From assembly GCA_905479735.1 (NCBI GenBank), contig CAJQNS010000053.1, positions 1-37,298 of the forward strand: a stretch of DNA of 37,298 bases, written 5' to 3'. Of this stretch, positions 15,861 to 24,151 are shown piece by piece; within the stretch, counting starts at the first letter, position 1; every line of letters starts with the position of its first letter. A program made the position numbers and the translations under genes. This stretch comes from an uncultured Desulfofustis sp. (GTDB taxonomy: Bacteria; Desulfobacterota; Desulfobulbia; Desulfobulbales; Desulfocapsaceae). Under the pieces are notes generated by a model that did not search any database, was not told the DNA's origin, and saw nothing but the letters and a program-made list of their open reading frames with translations.

Positions 15861-16817
15861 TCAAACCTTGTCATCTTCGAGAAAAACCCTATCAACAAAC
15901 AGATCGACATCAATTGCCCTGACCTGGATGGCGATTTCCATCATAGCTCGGTAATGGTTCTTCATTGCCGGGTCCGGATTCCTGATGTTGTACTGCCGAT
16001 AGCGCCAGAACGAGGTGGCAGCGGCCCCGTACTCTATATGCAGTTGCAGCAACCTGCGCTCATCTTCTTCAAGCTTCCTGATACTCTGGTAACCATCAAT
16101 CAGAGCTGCTGTCATCTCAACAGAGAGAATGCCCTCAGGAGCACAGCAGCCAACGGCAGTCATACCAAGATCGAAGATCCGGAAGTAATGACAAGCCTCT
16201 TCGAAATCCAGAAGGGCCGCCAGCGAACCATCGGCGAACACCATATTGTCAAAAAACAGATCGCCATGGACAAATCCTTTTGGCAGCGTAGCAGTTTGGG
16301 CTACTTCCACCCGCTTCCCGCAGGTCGACAACCACTTATAATACGTCTCTGCCGAAGCTCTGCCTTTGAGCTCGTCGAAACACTCTATTCCGTATGAAAA
16401 TCGCTCCGGCAGATCGGGATAAGGTGGAATTTCATGCAGCCCGGCCAGCGCCGCCCCGACCTCGAAAAGCTGACGTCTACCGAGTTGTTTAACTACTCCG
16501 CCGTCGATGAAGTGTTTGATATAAAGCGGTTTTCCCTGATAGTCGATATAGTGTTCACCCTGCCTGGTGGCGATCACCCGGGTCGTTGGAAAATCATATT
16601 TTTCCAGATAGTGAAGTAGTGAGCACAGACGGGAAATCTCATCCATCCCTTTTTCATCACAGACCGAGAGAACATAGCGACCGCACTCCGTCTCGATCTT
16701 CAGGCTGGAATTTGCCAACCCTCCGTCCAGTGGCGCAGAGCAGACAAGTCTGCCGAGATTGTAGCGTTCAAGAATGTGCTCAACTTGCCGACTGGTCAAT
16801 ACCGTTAATTGTGCCAT
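15861..16817 (-). CDS. thrB: Homoserine kinase, APH-fold (ThrB type II)
   Basis: A protein of 318 residues with the aminoglycoside-phosphotransferase/choline-kinase fold. The catalytic loop is FVHGDLFFDN (His184, Asp186, Asn191) and the metal-binding aspartate is Asp204 in ALLDFEEACH. The N-terminus (VLTSRQVEHILERYNLG, then GGLANSSLKIET) matches the Pseudomonas-type ThrB rather than the GHMP-type enzyme of E. coli. It would phosphorylate homoserine to O-phosphohomoserine, the substrate of the threonine synthase encoded 17 nt upstream in the same operon. An alternative is that it phosphorylates another small amino alcohol, since a second homoserine kinase candidate is present at 35337-36557. 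No ribosome site is obvious beyond a weak AGAGA. Confidence 0.78.
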   Translation of the reverse strand: MAQLTVLTSRQVEHILERYNLGRLVCSAPLDGGLANSSLKIETECGRYVLSVCDEKGMDEISRLCSLLHYLEKYDFPTTRVIATRQGEHYIDYQGKPLYIKHFIDGGVVKQLGRRQLFEVGAALAGLHEIPPYPDLPERFSYGIECFDELKGRASAETYYKWLSTCGKRVEVAQTATLPKGFVHGDLFFDNMVFADGSLAALLDFEEACHYFRIFDLGMTAVGCCAPEGILSVEMTAALIDGYQSIRKLEEDERRLLQLHIEYGAAATSFWRYRQYNIRNPDPAMKNHYRAMMEIAIQVRAIDVDLFVDRVFLEDDKV

Positions 16818-16834
16818 ATCACTTCTCTGCTATA

Positions 16835-18289
16835 TTAAAGGCCAGGACTTAAGTGCTTGAGGCTGGCATCGATTTTCTCCACCAGAAGCAGCTCGAGTTC
16901 GTCATAGGTGCAGATCAGCACCTTCGTATCTGCTTTTTTTGCCTCTTCGATGGAGTGATGGAAGGCGGACTCAGGCAGTGATCGGCCCGTGGGCAGGGCC
17001 TTCTTGATGACCCGGGGAAATTTCGCCGGGTGGGCGGTTGCCACACTGACGCACGGGGTGTGCTCTGCAAAACCAGGTCTACACTGCTCAGCTCCGGCCA
17101 CGGCCACCGCCCCATGGGGGTCGAGAAGATAACCAGTCTGTTCGAAGATGTTTGCTATGGATTCAAGCGTCTGCTCATCCGAGATCGAGGTCGAAACAAC
17201 GCCCTGACGCAGTTTGCTGTGCAAAATATCGTCAAACTGCACCGTGCCAAAATGTTCGAACTCCGTGACCGCCTTGTTGACCAGCGCCGTATCGCCGCTG
17301 CACCGAAAGTAGAGGAAACGCCAAAAATTATAGGGAATAACGATATCGATGGCCGAGGAAAGGCTTTGTTGAAGCGGTGACTTTTCAAAGATGCCGTCAG
17401 CGAAAATGCGGTGCTGCGTTCCATTTTTATTGGTCGCACAGATAAACTCAATCGGCAGCCCCATCAACCTGGCCAGCTCGCCGCCACAGAGATTCCCGAA
17501 AGCCCCTGCCGGGATTGAAAAGACCAGCGGGTCGCCGAGCCGCTCAACGGTTCTAAAATAGGCGTAAAAGTAATGGACTGTCTGCATCAGCACCCGACCG
17601 ATATTGATCGAGTTGACACTTGAGAGCTTCAGCCGTTTTTTGAGCTGCTCATTGCCGAACAAGCGGGCAACGACAACATCGAGGTCGTCGCCACCGTTCC
17701 TGCAGTCTTGTACTTCAACCGGACAGACGTTTCCGGCTCCGATGGTTGTCATCTGCAATTCCTGCTCCCGGGAAATCATCCCAGCCGGATAGAGCGGCCA
17801 ACAGCAGATCCGTTTTTTACCCGCCACCGCATAGGCGGCTGCTGGACCGGTATCTCCGGTAGTAGCTAGGATCAGCGACAACCGATCATCTAACTTCTCG
17901 AGAAAGTAGTCCATCAGCTCAATCAGAAAGCCCATGGCCACGTCCTTGAACGACAGTGTCGGGCCGTGAAAGAGCTCCATGATCCATTGTCGCCCATCCT
18001 GTCCCGGCGAGACAAGGGGAGGGTCAGCCTGCTCGAAGGGTGCTAAACTGGCAGCCAGAAGACGCTCCAGGTCTCGTTTTGGGACGATCTCCGGATCGAT
18101 GTAACAACTCATCACTTCCCTGGCCAGAGCAACATAGTCAAGAGATTTCCACTGCTCCAGCTGAGCCCTTGACAGCTGGGGAACTGGATGGGGCACAAAC
18201 AGGCCTCCATCTCCGGCGAAACCCTGCAATACTGCCTGGTCAAAAGGAACCGGCGGGGAGCCCCCCCGAGTTGAGTGATACATGATCAT
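16835..18289 (-). CDS. thrC: Threonine synthase
   Basis: A protein of 484 residues that converts O-phosphohomoserine to threonine with PLP. The start MIMYHSTRGG at 18289 is chosen because GGAGAGGAA lies 6-9 nt before it and family members begin with YxSTRG; ATG 18283 is also possible. The long open frame upstream overlaps the neighbouring gene and is not coding. The PLP lysine is Lys115 in TLSFKDVAMGF. Other family segments are ATTGDTGPAAAYAVAGK, VNSINIGR and IPAGAFGNLCGGELAR. It matches the longer (yeast/E. coli-type) threonine synthases. It lies 4 nt after the mu-crystallin-like gene and 17 nt before thrB. Confidence 0.94.
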   Translation of the reverse strand: MIMYHSTRGGSPPVPFDQAVLQGFAGDGGLFVPHPVPQLSRAQLEQWKSLDYVALAREVMSCYIDPEIVPKRDLERLLAASLAPFEQADPPLVSPGQDGRQWIMELFHGPTLSFKDVAMGFLIELMDYFLEKLDDRLSLILATTGDTGPAAAYAVAGKKRICCWPLYPAGMISREQELQMTTIGAGNVCPVEVQDCRNGGDDLDVVVARLFGNEQLKKRLKLSSVNSINIGRVLMQTVHYFYAYFRTVERLGDPLVFSIPAGAFGNLCGGELARLMGLPIEFICATNKNGTQHRIFADGIFEKSPLQQSLSSAIDIVIPYNFWRFLYFRCSGDTALVNKAVTEFEHFGTVQFDDILHSKLRQGVVSTSISDEQTLESIANIFEQTGYLLDPHGAVAVAGAEQCRPGFAEHTPCVSVATAHPAKFPRVIKKALPTGRSLPESAFHHSIEEAKKADTKVLICTYDELELLLVEKIDASLKHLSPGL

Positions 18290-18293
18290 TGGC

Positions 18294-19259
18294 CTATTCC
18301 TCTCCTGCCGAACCGTCGAGTCCCTCGCACACCGCCTTGGCGATCTGGATGTCCTGAACCGCCACGCCGGTGAGATCGGCGACCGTGATCTGCTCTTTTG
18401 TGGTGCGTCCCGGAACTCTGCCGTTGATGATTTGCCCCAGTTCGAGGATGTTCTGTTCCTGCAGTTTACCGGCCTCGAGCGCTTTGCAGATTTCCCCCCG
18501 TTCCCGGCATTGGGAGATACTGTCGGCAACCACCAGATCCGCCCTGGCAAGAATATCCGGATCGAGTTCCTGTTTGAGCGGTGTGTCAGAACCCATGGCC
18601 GTGATATGGGTTCCCGGACGAACCAGATCAGCGGACAGCAGTGGTATGGCCGAAGGAGTGGCGGTGACGATCAGGTTGCAGACGGAGGCTACCGCTGCCG
18701 GCGCAGATGTCGTCGTCACCGAAAAACCCTCTTGCTCGAGAGAGATCCGATAGTCTTCAAGCCGTTCCTCGCTTCGTCCCCAGACCATCAGATCCCTGCA
18801 GGGTGTGAGGCTTCTCAGTTCAAGGGCCTGCAGGCGGGCCTGAATACCGGTTCCAAAGATGCCGATGCCCTCTACTTCAGGGGGAGCCAGATACTTTGCC
18901 GCAATCCTTCCGGCCACGGCTGTGCGGACGTCGGTTAAATATCCCTCATCTAGCAAAATGGTCTGCAACAGCCCTGTTGTCTGGGAAAACACCAGCATCA
19001 GACCTGAGTTGGAGGGTAACCCGAGCGCCGGGTTTTCATAAAAACCGGAGGCTATTTTTATCACGAAACAATCGTCATTTTTAATATAGCCGTATTTGAT
19101 GTGGGTATCTCCCGGAGGCGCGGTAAACGACATCTCACCCACCGGTGGGACCACGACCTGGTCATCTGAGTAAGCCCTAAACCCCTCTTCGATGAGCGGT
19201 CCGAAATCAATGCTTTCACAAATTTCCTTGATCTGCTCGAGATTGATGATTCGTGTCAT
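18294..19259 (-). CDS. Ornithine cyclodeaminase / mu-crystallin family protein
   Basis: A protein of 321 residues of the OCD/mu-crystallin family, which uses NAD(P)(H). The substrate-side segment is HIKYGYIKNDDCFVIKIASG; the dinucleotide-binding motif is GIFGTGIQARLQALEL (around residue 135), preceded by the typical DEGYLTDVRTAVAG stretch. The C-terminal TVADLTGVAVQDIQIA is also diagnostic. Members include ornithine cyclodeaminase, alanine dehydrogenase of archaea, ketimine reductases and ectoine-degradation EutC; residues seen here do not decide between them. It is 4 nt upstream of thrC and 38 nt downstream of uup, so co-transcription with threonine genes is likely. One reading is detoxification of 2-imino or 2-keto by-products of PLP enzymes, but this is speculation. 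Confidence 0.88.
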   Translation of the reverse strand: MTRIINLEQIKEICESIDFGPLIEEGFRAYSDDQVVVPPVGEMSFTAPPGDTHIKYGYIKNDDCFVIKIASGFYENPALGLPSNSGLMLVFSQTTGLLQTILLDEGYLTDVRTAVAGRIAAKYLAPPEVEGIGIFGTGIQARLQALELRSLTPCRDLMVWGRSEERLEDYRISLEQEGFSVTTTSAPAAVASVCNLIVTATPSAIPLLSADLVRPGTHITAMGSDTPLKQELDPDILARADLVVADSISQCRERGEICKALEAGKLQEQNILELGQIINGRVPGRTTKEQITVADLTGVAVQDIQIAKAVCEGLDGSAGEE

Positions 19260-19297
19260 GTACCAGTCCTATATCCCGATTGTTGTCGACCTATCGA

Positions 19298-21133
19298 TCA
19301 CTGCATCTTCTTGCGTTCCAGTTCATCCCACCTGAGATAAAGCTGTTCCACCTCCCGCCGGGCCTGGTCAAGCTGCTCCCAGATCGGTTGCAGTTTGGCG
19401 GGGTCTGCTGCCAGGGCGGGGTCTTCTATCTTTTTTTCCAGTTCCTCACAACTCTGCTCACCGGCAAGGATCATTTCTTCCATCCGATCATATTCAAGCT
19501 GGTCCAGATAGGAGAGCCGTCCCGGTTTTCTGCTTTTTCCGGCCGGCTTCTTTTTCTTTTCAACCTTTATATCCTCTCCAGGTTTACCGGTTTCACCACT
19601 CACTGCGCTAAGCCACTGCAGATAGTCGCTGAACATGGTTACTGCACCGTCTTCAATGAATCCCAGGACCGCATCGCAGACGCTATCTAGCAGGTAGCGG
19701 TCATGGGTGACCAGGATAACAGCTCCCTCGAACTCCCGCAGGCTCTCCTCCAATACGTCCAGAGAAGCGATATCGAGGTCATTGGTCGGTTCGTCGAGCA
19801 GGAGAATATCTGCCGGCTGCCGCATCAGATCGGCAATCAGGATCCGGGCCTGCTCACCGCCGGACAGGCTTCCAACCGGCGTGTCGAGCTGATCCGGCCT
19901 GAACAAAAATCGTTTTGCCCAGGACACCACATGGACCGAGCGGTCCCTGAATACCACCGCATCACCCTCCGGAGCCAGCGCCCTGCGCAATGAAACCTGT
20001 TTATCAACCGTCCTTCGATCCTGGGAAAAGTTTACCACTGCCAGGTTGTCAGCAACCCTTACACTCCCATGTTCAGCCTGCGTTTCGCCCCGAGCACACC
20101 CGTAGAGTAAATTCAACAGGCTCGACTTGCCGCAGCCGTTTCTGCCCACCAGCCCGATTCTGGTACCCGGCGAAACGGTGAAACTGAGATCGCCAAACAG
20201 CTCCTTGCTGTCAACGGTCAAACTCAGGCTGTCGACCTCCATCAGCTTCTTGGTCTTCCTGCCGGTGGCGGTGAAATCGATACCAATATTGTGAGCCAGA
20301 CGATTTTGTTTTTTTACCGAATCGAGTTGGTCATGCAAGCGATAAGCCTCGTCGATGCGATATTTAGCCTTGGTAGTTCTTGCCTTGGGCCCCCTTCTCA
20401 GCCACTCCGACTCACGTCGTAGTTTGTTGGCCAGCTTATCTTCCAGTTTATGCTGTTGAGCCAGAAAATCGACTTTCTTCTCCAGAAAGCTGGAGTAGGT
20501 GCCGTCTACCTGAAATGTCCCGGCAGGATAGGTCGCGGAAAGCTCGATAGTTCTGCTGGTGCAGTTCTCAAGAAACCGGCGGTCGTGGCTGACGACGATA
20601 AAGGTCGGGGGGCTCAGGGGAGAATTGCTGCCAATTAAAGCCTCCAGCCAGAGGATGCCCTCGATGTCGAGGTGATTGGTTGGCTCGTCCATGACCAGCA
20701 GGTCAGGATCAGTGGCAAGCGCACGACAAATTGACAGCCTTTTGCGCCAGCCTCCCGACAACTGCGAAACAGGCCTCTGCTGATCTTCTAGTTCAATCCT
20801 GCTGAGCAGCTCCTGGGCCCGATTGAGTTTCTGGGCCTCGGGAAGCGGTGAGGATTTCAGCGGTTCGAGCAGGTTGGCCAGGGGGCCCTGGTGCTCAAGA
20901 AAAGTATCCTCCTGGGCCAGATAACTGACGATCACGTTATTGCGCCTGTCAATGACGCCACTGTCCAGGTCCTCTAGATCACAGAGAATTTTAAGCAATG
21001 TCGATTTGCCAGAGCCATTAGGACCGATCAAACCGACTCGGTCGCCATCATTGATGACCAGATCAAGGTCTGAAAACAGTCTCTGAGCTCCGTAGGCCTT
21101 ACTTATTGATCTGCAGGAAAGTAGTGAGGACAT
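19298..21133 (-). CDS. uup: ABC-F family ATPase, Uup type
   Basis: A protein of 611 residues with two ABC ATPase domains and no membrane segments. First domain: Walker A GPNGSGKST, signature LSGGWRKR, Walker B LLVMDEPTNHLDIE. Second domain: GRNGCGKSS, LSGGEQARI, ILLLDEPTNDLDI. A charged linker lies between them. The C-terminal 90 residues (LSYLDQLEYDRMEEMI onward) form the coiled-coil domain typical of Uup, which can bind DNA; ABC-F proteins generally act on the ribosome. The first domain signature LSGGW is a family feature. The start ATG at 21133 sits in AT-rich sequence with a poor ribosome site. It leads a run of four minus-strand genes (uup, OCD-like, thrC, thrB). Confidence 0.93.
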   Translation of the reverse strand: MSSLLSCRSISKAYGAQRLFSDLDLVINDGDRVGLIGPNGSGKSTLLKILCDLEDLDSGVIDRRNNVIVSYLAQEDTFLEHQGPLANLLEPLKSSPLPEAQKLNRAQELLSRIELEDQQRPVSQLSGGWRKRLSICRALATDPDLLVMDEPTNHLDIEGILWLEALIGSNSPLSPPTFIVVSHDRRFLENCTSRTIELSATYPAGTFQVDGTYSSFLEKKVDFLAQQHKLEDKLANKLRRESEWLRRGPKARTTKAKYRIDEAYRLHDQLDSVKKQNRLAHNIGIDFTATGRKTKKLMEVDSLSLTVDSKELFGDLSFTVSPGTRIGLVGRNGCGKSSLLNLLYGCARGETQAEHGSVRVADNLAVVNFSQDRRTVDKQVSLRRALAPEGDAVVFRDRSVHVVSWAKRFLFRPDQLDTPVGSLSGGEQARILIADLMRQPADILLLDEPTNDLDIASLDVLEESLREFEGAVILVTHDRYLLDSVCDAVLGFIEDGAVTMFSDYLQWLSAVSGETGKPGEDIKVEKKKKPAGKSRKPGRLSYLDQLEYDRMEEMILAGEQSCEELEKKIEDPALAADPAKLQPIWEQLDQARREVEQLYLRWDELERKKMQ

Positions 21134-21178
21134 TATCTAAAAAAGTAGACTGAATCAAAGCTTAAGGTTCGATTTCAT

Positions 21179-21207
21179 TTGAAAATTTGTCTGTTTAAGT
21201 GTATAAA
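21179..21207 (+). promoter_or_regulatory. Promoter of the M23-bactofilin operon
   Basis: TTGAAA (21179-21184) and TATAAA (21202-21207) are spaced by exactly 17 bp in an AT-rich intergenic region. Transcription would start near 21214, leaving an 80-nt leader before the M23 peptidase gene. Confidence 0.65.
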
Positions 21208-21227
21208 TATAGAAATATTCTACCCAA
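21200..21227 (-). promoter_or_regulatory. Possible uup promoter overlapping the divergent one
   Basis: On the minus strand TTGGGT (21227-21222) and TATACA (21205-21200) are 16 bp apart. The -10 box shares bases with that of the divergent promoter, so the two would compete for polymerase. Matches are moderate. Confidence 0.35.
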
Positions 21228-21295
21228 GAGAAGAGATTTTCATAAGATGTGGAATATACAGATTATAACCATAATTAACAATAACCAGCCTGAAC

Positions 21296-22252
21296 ATGGG
21301 TGATCGTTTCCATATTATCATCACCGGTGAAGACGGCCACTCATCCTCATTTCAGTTCTCTCGAAGGAAAACCCTCCTGGCGGCGGCGGCCACCATTATC
21401 TTCATTCTTACCGCCACAATTGTGACCTTGACGGCAAGCGGATCGTTGTTCGAAAATCGCTATCTGAGTCACAAGGTGGACGAACTCCAAAGCGATTTAT
21501 CCGAGAAAGATCTTGTCGCCGCTCACTACCAGAAGCAGATGGAGTCTTTGATGAAGGAATACGAGTACAAACTCAACAATCAGAAGACCCATTACGATCT
21601 CGAGAACACCAATCTTCAGCTCGAAAACGTCAAGCTGATGACCAGCGCCATTAGTGGTCTGAATGCCCGCAGCGAGTTGATCGAATCAGTCATGCACAAC
21701 ATCGGTGTGGAGATCATAAAAAGCAATCCTGAAACCTCTGAAAACAGTGGAGGGCCTTTTATACCGGCCAACGATCCTCCCTATGATCAACTGATTAAGA
21801 AGGTGGACACCTACCTGCGTACCATTAAATATATGCCGCTGGGCAGACCCGTTGATGGGCTGATCACCTCGAAATATGGTAACAGAACCGATCCGCTCAA
21901 CAGCAAGAAAGGCATTCATGAAGGGGTCGACATCAGAGGTAAACATGGTGAAAAAATCCGGGCCACCGCTGCTGGAGTGGTCGTCAAAGCCTTCAGAAAT
22001 GGGGGCTACGGTAATTACGTGGAAATCGACCACGGCAACGGCTACCGCACCGTCTACGCCCATATGCAGAACTACCTGGTGAAAAGAGGAGAATCCGTCC
22101 AGCAGGGGCAGGTTATCGGTCAGGTAGGCAGTTCTGGACGCTCCACCGGTCCTCATCTCCACTATGAGATCCGCCTTCATCAAAAACCCGTGAACCCCAC
22201 GAAATTTCTAAATGTGGCGGACCTTTCCCATACATTGACATACGTCAATTAA
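21296..22252 (+). CDS. M23 family zinc metallopeptidase, membrane-anchored
   Basis: A protein of 318 residues. A short cytoplasmic N-terminus precedes a single transmembrane helix (about 27-50); a periplasmic coiled coil follows (about 52-125); the C-terminal LytM/M23 domain spans about 185-300. Zinc ligands are visible as His208 and Asp212 in GIHEGVDIRG and His289 in HLHYEI, with His287 and His256 (YAHM) as catalytic partners, so the enzyme should be active. It would cut peptidoglycan cross-bridges. The gene is 4 nt upstream of a bactofilin gene; M23-bactofilin pairs are a recurring arrangement in which the cytoskeletal polymer localises the wall hydrolase. The ribosome site before ATG 21296 is weak. 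Confidence 0.92.
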   Translation: MGDRFHIIITGEDGHSSSFQFSRRKTLLAAAATIIFILTATIVTLTASGSLFENRYLSHKVDELQSDLSEKDLVAAHYQKQMESLMKEYEYKLNNQKTHYDLENTNLQLENVKLMTSAISGLNARSELIESVMHNIGVEIIKSNPETSENSGGPFIPANDPPYDQLIKKVDTYLRTIKYMPLGRPVDGLITSKYGNRTDPLNSKKGIHEGVDIRGKHGEKIRATAAGVVVKAFRNGGYGNYVEIDHGNGYRTVYAHMQNYLVKRGESVQQGQVIGQVGSSGRSTGPHLHYEIRLHQKPVNPTKFLNVADLSHTLTYVN

Positions 22253-22256
22253 ATCG

Positions 22257-22670
22257 ATGTTCAAAACCAAGAACAACCTGGCAACGCAGTTCCAGAAAGT
22301 TGAAAATGAAACCATCTCGTCCATCGTCGATCAGAACATGACGATTAACGGCGAGCTGATTTTCAAAGGCAAAACAAGAATAGACGGCACCGTTAACGGC
22401 AATATTACCGGTGCACATTTGATCTTGAGCCAGTCCGGCAGAGTCAATGGTGATATCGATGTAGCAACTTTTGTCTGTCACGGTACCATAGAGGGCAATG
22501 TGATCGCTGATATGGTAACCGCTAAAAAAGGCAGTTCCATTCATGGAAGAGTGGCAGCAGCAAATCTTGTGGTCGAACCTGGCGCGGCGCTGGATGGTGA
22601 GGTCAAAACCATCTCCGAATCAGGTACTGGCGAAATAAAAGCAAGACCATCCACCGTGGAACTAGGGTAA
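22257..22670 (+). CDS. Bactofilin (polymer-forming cytoskeletal protein)
   Basis: A protein of 137 residues. The core from about residue 24 to 120 is the right-handed beta-helix of bactofilins, seen as short repeating hydrophobic-Gly blocks (TINGELIFKGKTRIDG, VNGNITGAHLIL, GRVNGDIDVATFV, IEGNVIADMVTA, IHGRVAAANLVV). The N-terminal tail is short and charged, and the C-terminal tail after GEVKTISE is disordered-looking. Bactofilins assemble without nucleotides into membrane-associated filaments that organise wall synthesis or modification. The start follows the M23 stop by 4 nt, so the pair is likely translationally coupled. Confidence 0.93.
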   Translation: MFKTKNNLATQFQKVENETISSIVDQNMTINGELIFKGKTRIDGTVNGNITGAHLILSQSGRVNGDIDVATFVCHGTIEGNVIADMVTAKKGSSIHGRVAAANLVVEPGAALDGEVKTISESGTGEIKARPSTVELG

Positions 22671-22693
22671 TTCTCTTCATCTGTACGATTATT

Positions 22694-22939
22694 ATGCCAT
22701 CCATGCATACAACAGGAATCGCCAATCGACTTTCTTGTCCCACCTGCGGCAATGACGAGGTCTTCTTCGAACTTGCCAACGATGTGCTGCTCACCTCGCA
22801 TTATACACAGAACAGTGACGGCAGTTTCAGCCACGACAGTGACACGACCCAGATCAACGGCGATGTGTTACTTTTCTGCGGCACCTGCCAGGAAGATCTG
22901 ACCAAATACCACCAGCGTTTCAGGGAGATGATCTTTTGA
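22694..22939 (+). CDS. Small zinc-ribbon protein, unknown function
   Basis: A protein of 81 residues not recognised as a named family. It has two CxxC pairs, Cys15/Cys18 (SCPTC) and Cys62/Cys65 (FCGTC), separated by about 44 mostly polar residues, consistent with a zinc ribbon holding one metal ion. The middle is rich in Ser, Asp and Thr. The ATG at 22694 has no strong ribosome site, and ATG 22703 would give a shorter form. It begins 23 nt after the bactofilin stop and its last codons overlap the start of the ATP-grasp gene by 4 nt, so it probably acts with that protein, for instance as its substrate, carrier or partner. Confidence 0.7.
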   Translation: MPSMHTTGIANRLSCPTCGNDEVFFELANDVLLTSHYTQNSDGSFSHDSDTTQINGDVLLFCGTCQEDLTKYHQRFREMIF

Positions 22940-23712
22940 CCGACCTTCCCCGGATCATCACTGACAACCAATCACTATTCGCCCACTACCAGGAACTGCA
23001 AAGAGGTGACATCATCTGCGGTCGGGTCCGCTTAAGGCCCAAAGAGGAGTATCTGCTGCTTGATCTTTCCAGGCGCGGCATCATCGGCATTCCCTCCTTC
23101 ATCTCCCAGCTCTGCAGCAGATCCAAGACCTTCCAGGCACGACTCTATGAGTGGGCAATGATTCCCGGAACCACAGTCATCTACACCATCCACGACCTGC
23201 TCGAAACGGTCAACCTCTATGGTAAGGATGGAATAGAGGAGGTGGTGGTCAAAGTCGATGACAAAAATGGGGGACTCGGCATTTTCAGGTATCGATCAAT
23301 CGAAGAAGTATACACCCAGTCGGCCCTGGGACAGATTCCTTTTCCCTATGTGGTACAGCCCCTTATCGAAGCTTGCAGAGATTTGAGAATCATCGCCCTG
23401 GGTGACTACTGGGAGGCCTACGAACGGCATAACCCAGATAATTTCAGAAATAATCTGCACTGCGGGGGCGCAGCCAGGCCGGTGGAACTCACCGATGAGC
23501 AGCGGTATCTCTGCACCCGGGCGATGGCCAAGAACGATTTCCCCTATGCCCACCTTGATCTGCTGGTTACCGAGGATGGGAGAAATTTTCTAACGGAGAT
23601 CAATCTGCGTGGAGGTCTGCGCGGAGCGCGGATCACCCCTGATGACTACCAGCGCAGAATCAAAGCTATCGAGAAGATTTGCTGCGAGCGTGCAGCGGCA
23701 AAACGGACATAA
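22936..23712 (+). CDS. ATP-grasp (RimK-like) protein, unknown substrate
   Basis: A protein of 258 residues with an ATP-grasp C-terminal region. The ATP-binding strand-loop is EEVVVKVDDKNGGLGIFR (residues 101-118, Gly-rich loop 112-115), then PYVVQPLIEACRDLRI (137-152) and RHNPDNFRNNL (164-174). The metal ligands are Asp208 and the Glu221/Asn223 pair in FLTEINLRGGLRG. ATP-grasp enzymes join a carboxylate to an amine or thiol via an acyl phosphate, so ligation to a peptide or amino acid is the expected chemistry; the substrate is unknown. The start is TTG 22936, with GGGAGATG upstream and a 4-nt overlap with the zinc-ribbon gene. It is the last gene before the hairpin at 23715. Confidence 0.8.
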   Translation: MTDLPRIITDNQSLFAHYQELQRGDIICGRVRLRPKEEYLLLDLSRRGIIGIPSFISQLCSRSKTFQARLYEWAMIPGTTVIYTIHDLLETVNLYGKDGIEEVVVKVDDKNGGLGIFRYRSIEEVYTQSALGQIPFPYVVQPLIEACRDLRIIALGDYWEAYERHNPDNFRNNLHCGGAARPVELTDEQRYLCTRAMAKNDFPYAHLDLLVTEDGRNFLTEINLRGGLRGARITPDDYQRRIKAIEKICCERAAAKRT

Positions 23713-23745
23713 AAAAAGGGGAGACCCGCAGCGGATCTCCCCTTT
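23711..23745 (-). terminator. Bidirectional terminator between the ATP-grasp gene and dsrC
   Basis: A 10-bp stem, AAAGGGGAGA (23715-23724) with TCTCCCCTTT (23736-23745), has inner CC/GG pairs. On the minus strand it is followed by a run of T (complement of 23711-23717), making a canonical dsrC terminator. On the plus strand the tail is weaker. Confidence 0.85.
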
Positions 23746-23767
23746 GAAATCGAAGGTGTATTTCTAA

Positions 23768-24088
23768 TTATACACAACCGGTCGGTTTCGGAAGGCCAGC
23801 CATTTTACATGCTCCCTTGCCCGGTCCAGATGGGAAAAGTTCGTAGATCCGCTTGAGCGGAAAGCCGGTGGTCTTGGACAGAATACGTACCATAGGAGCG
23901 ATACCGTTCTTCTTGTAGTATTCCTGCAGGGCGTCGATAACTTTCTGATGCTCGTCGGTCAGATCAGAGATACCCTCAGAGTTCTTCACATAATCAACCC
24001 ACTCAGCATTCCACTCGTCCATACCTTTGAGTAGGAAGCCATCTTCATCAACCTGGAAGGATTTTCCATTGTGTTCTACTGTTGGCAT
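23768..24088 (-). CDS. dsrC: DsrC / TusE family sulfur-relay protein
   Basis: A protein of 106 residues of the DsrC family. The C-terminal arm GPGKGACKMAGLPKPTGCV carries both redox cysteines, Cys94 and the penultimate Cys105, ten residues apart. This is the arrangement of true DsrC, the substrate of dissimilatory sulfite reductase, which forms a DsrC trisulfide; TusE-only proteins lack the first one. Reduction of the trisulfide is linked to membrane complexes such as DsrMKJOP. The gene stands alone, away from dsrAB, as is common in sulfate reducers. It has a perfect Shine-Dalgarno, AAGGAGGT (24101-24094), 5 nt before the start, a TTGACA promoter and a strong terminator, all pointing to high expression. 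Confidence 0.95.
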   Translation of the reverse strand: MPTVEHNGKSFQVDEDGFLLKGMDEWNAEWVDYVKNSEGISDLTDEHQKVIDALQEYYKKNGIAPMVRILSKTTGFPLKRIYELFPSGPGKGACKMAGLPKPTGCV

Positions 24089-24151
24089 TTCATACCTCCT
24101 TGATATTGTGATTCTTTAAGAACTAGCAAAATTACTAGTAACAAAAAACGA

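Noticed and set aside
18290-18550. 87-residue N-terminal extension of threonine synthase
   Set aside because: It overlaps the OCD-like gene, is Arg/Ser-rich like a shadow frame, and threonine synthases begin at the YHSTRG motif.
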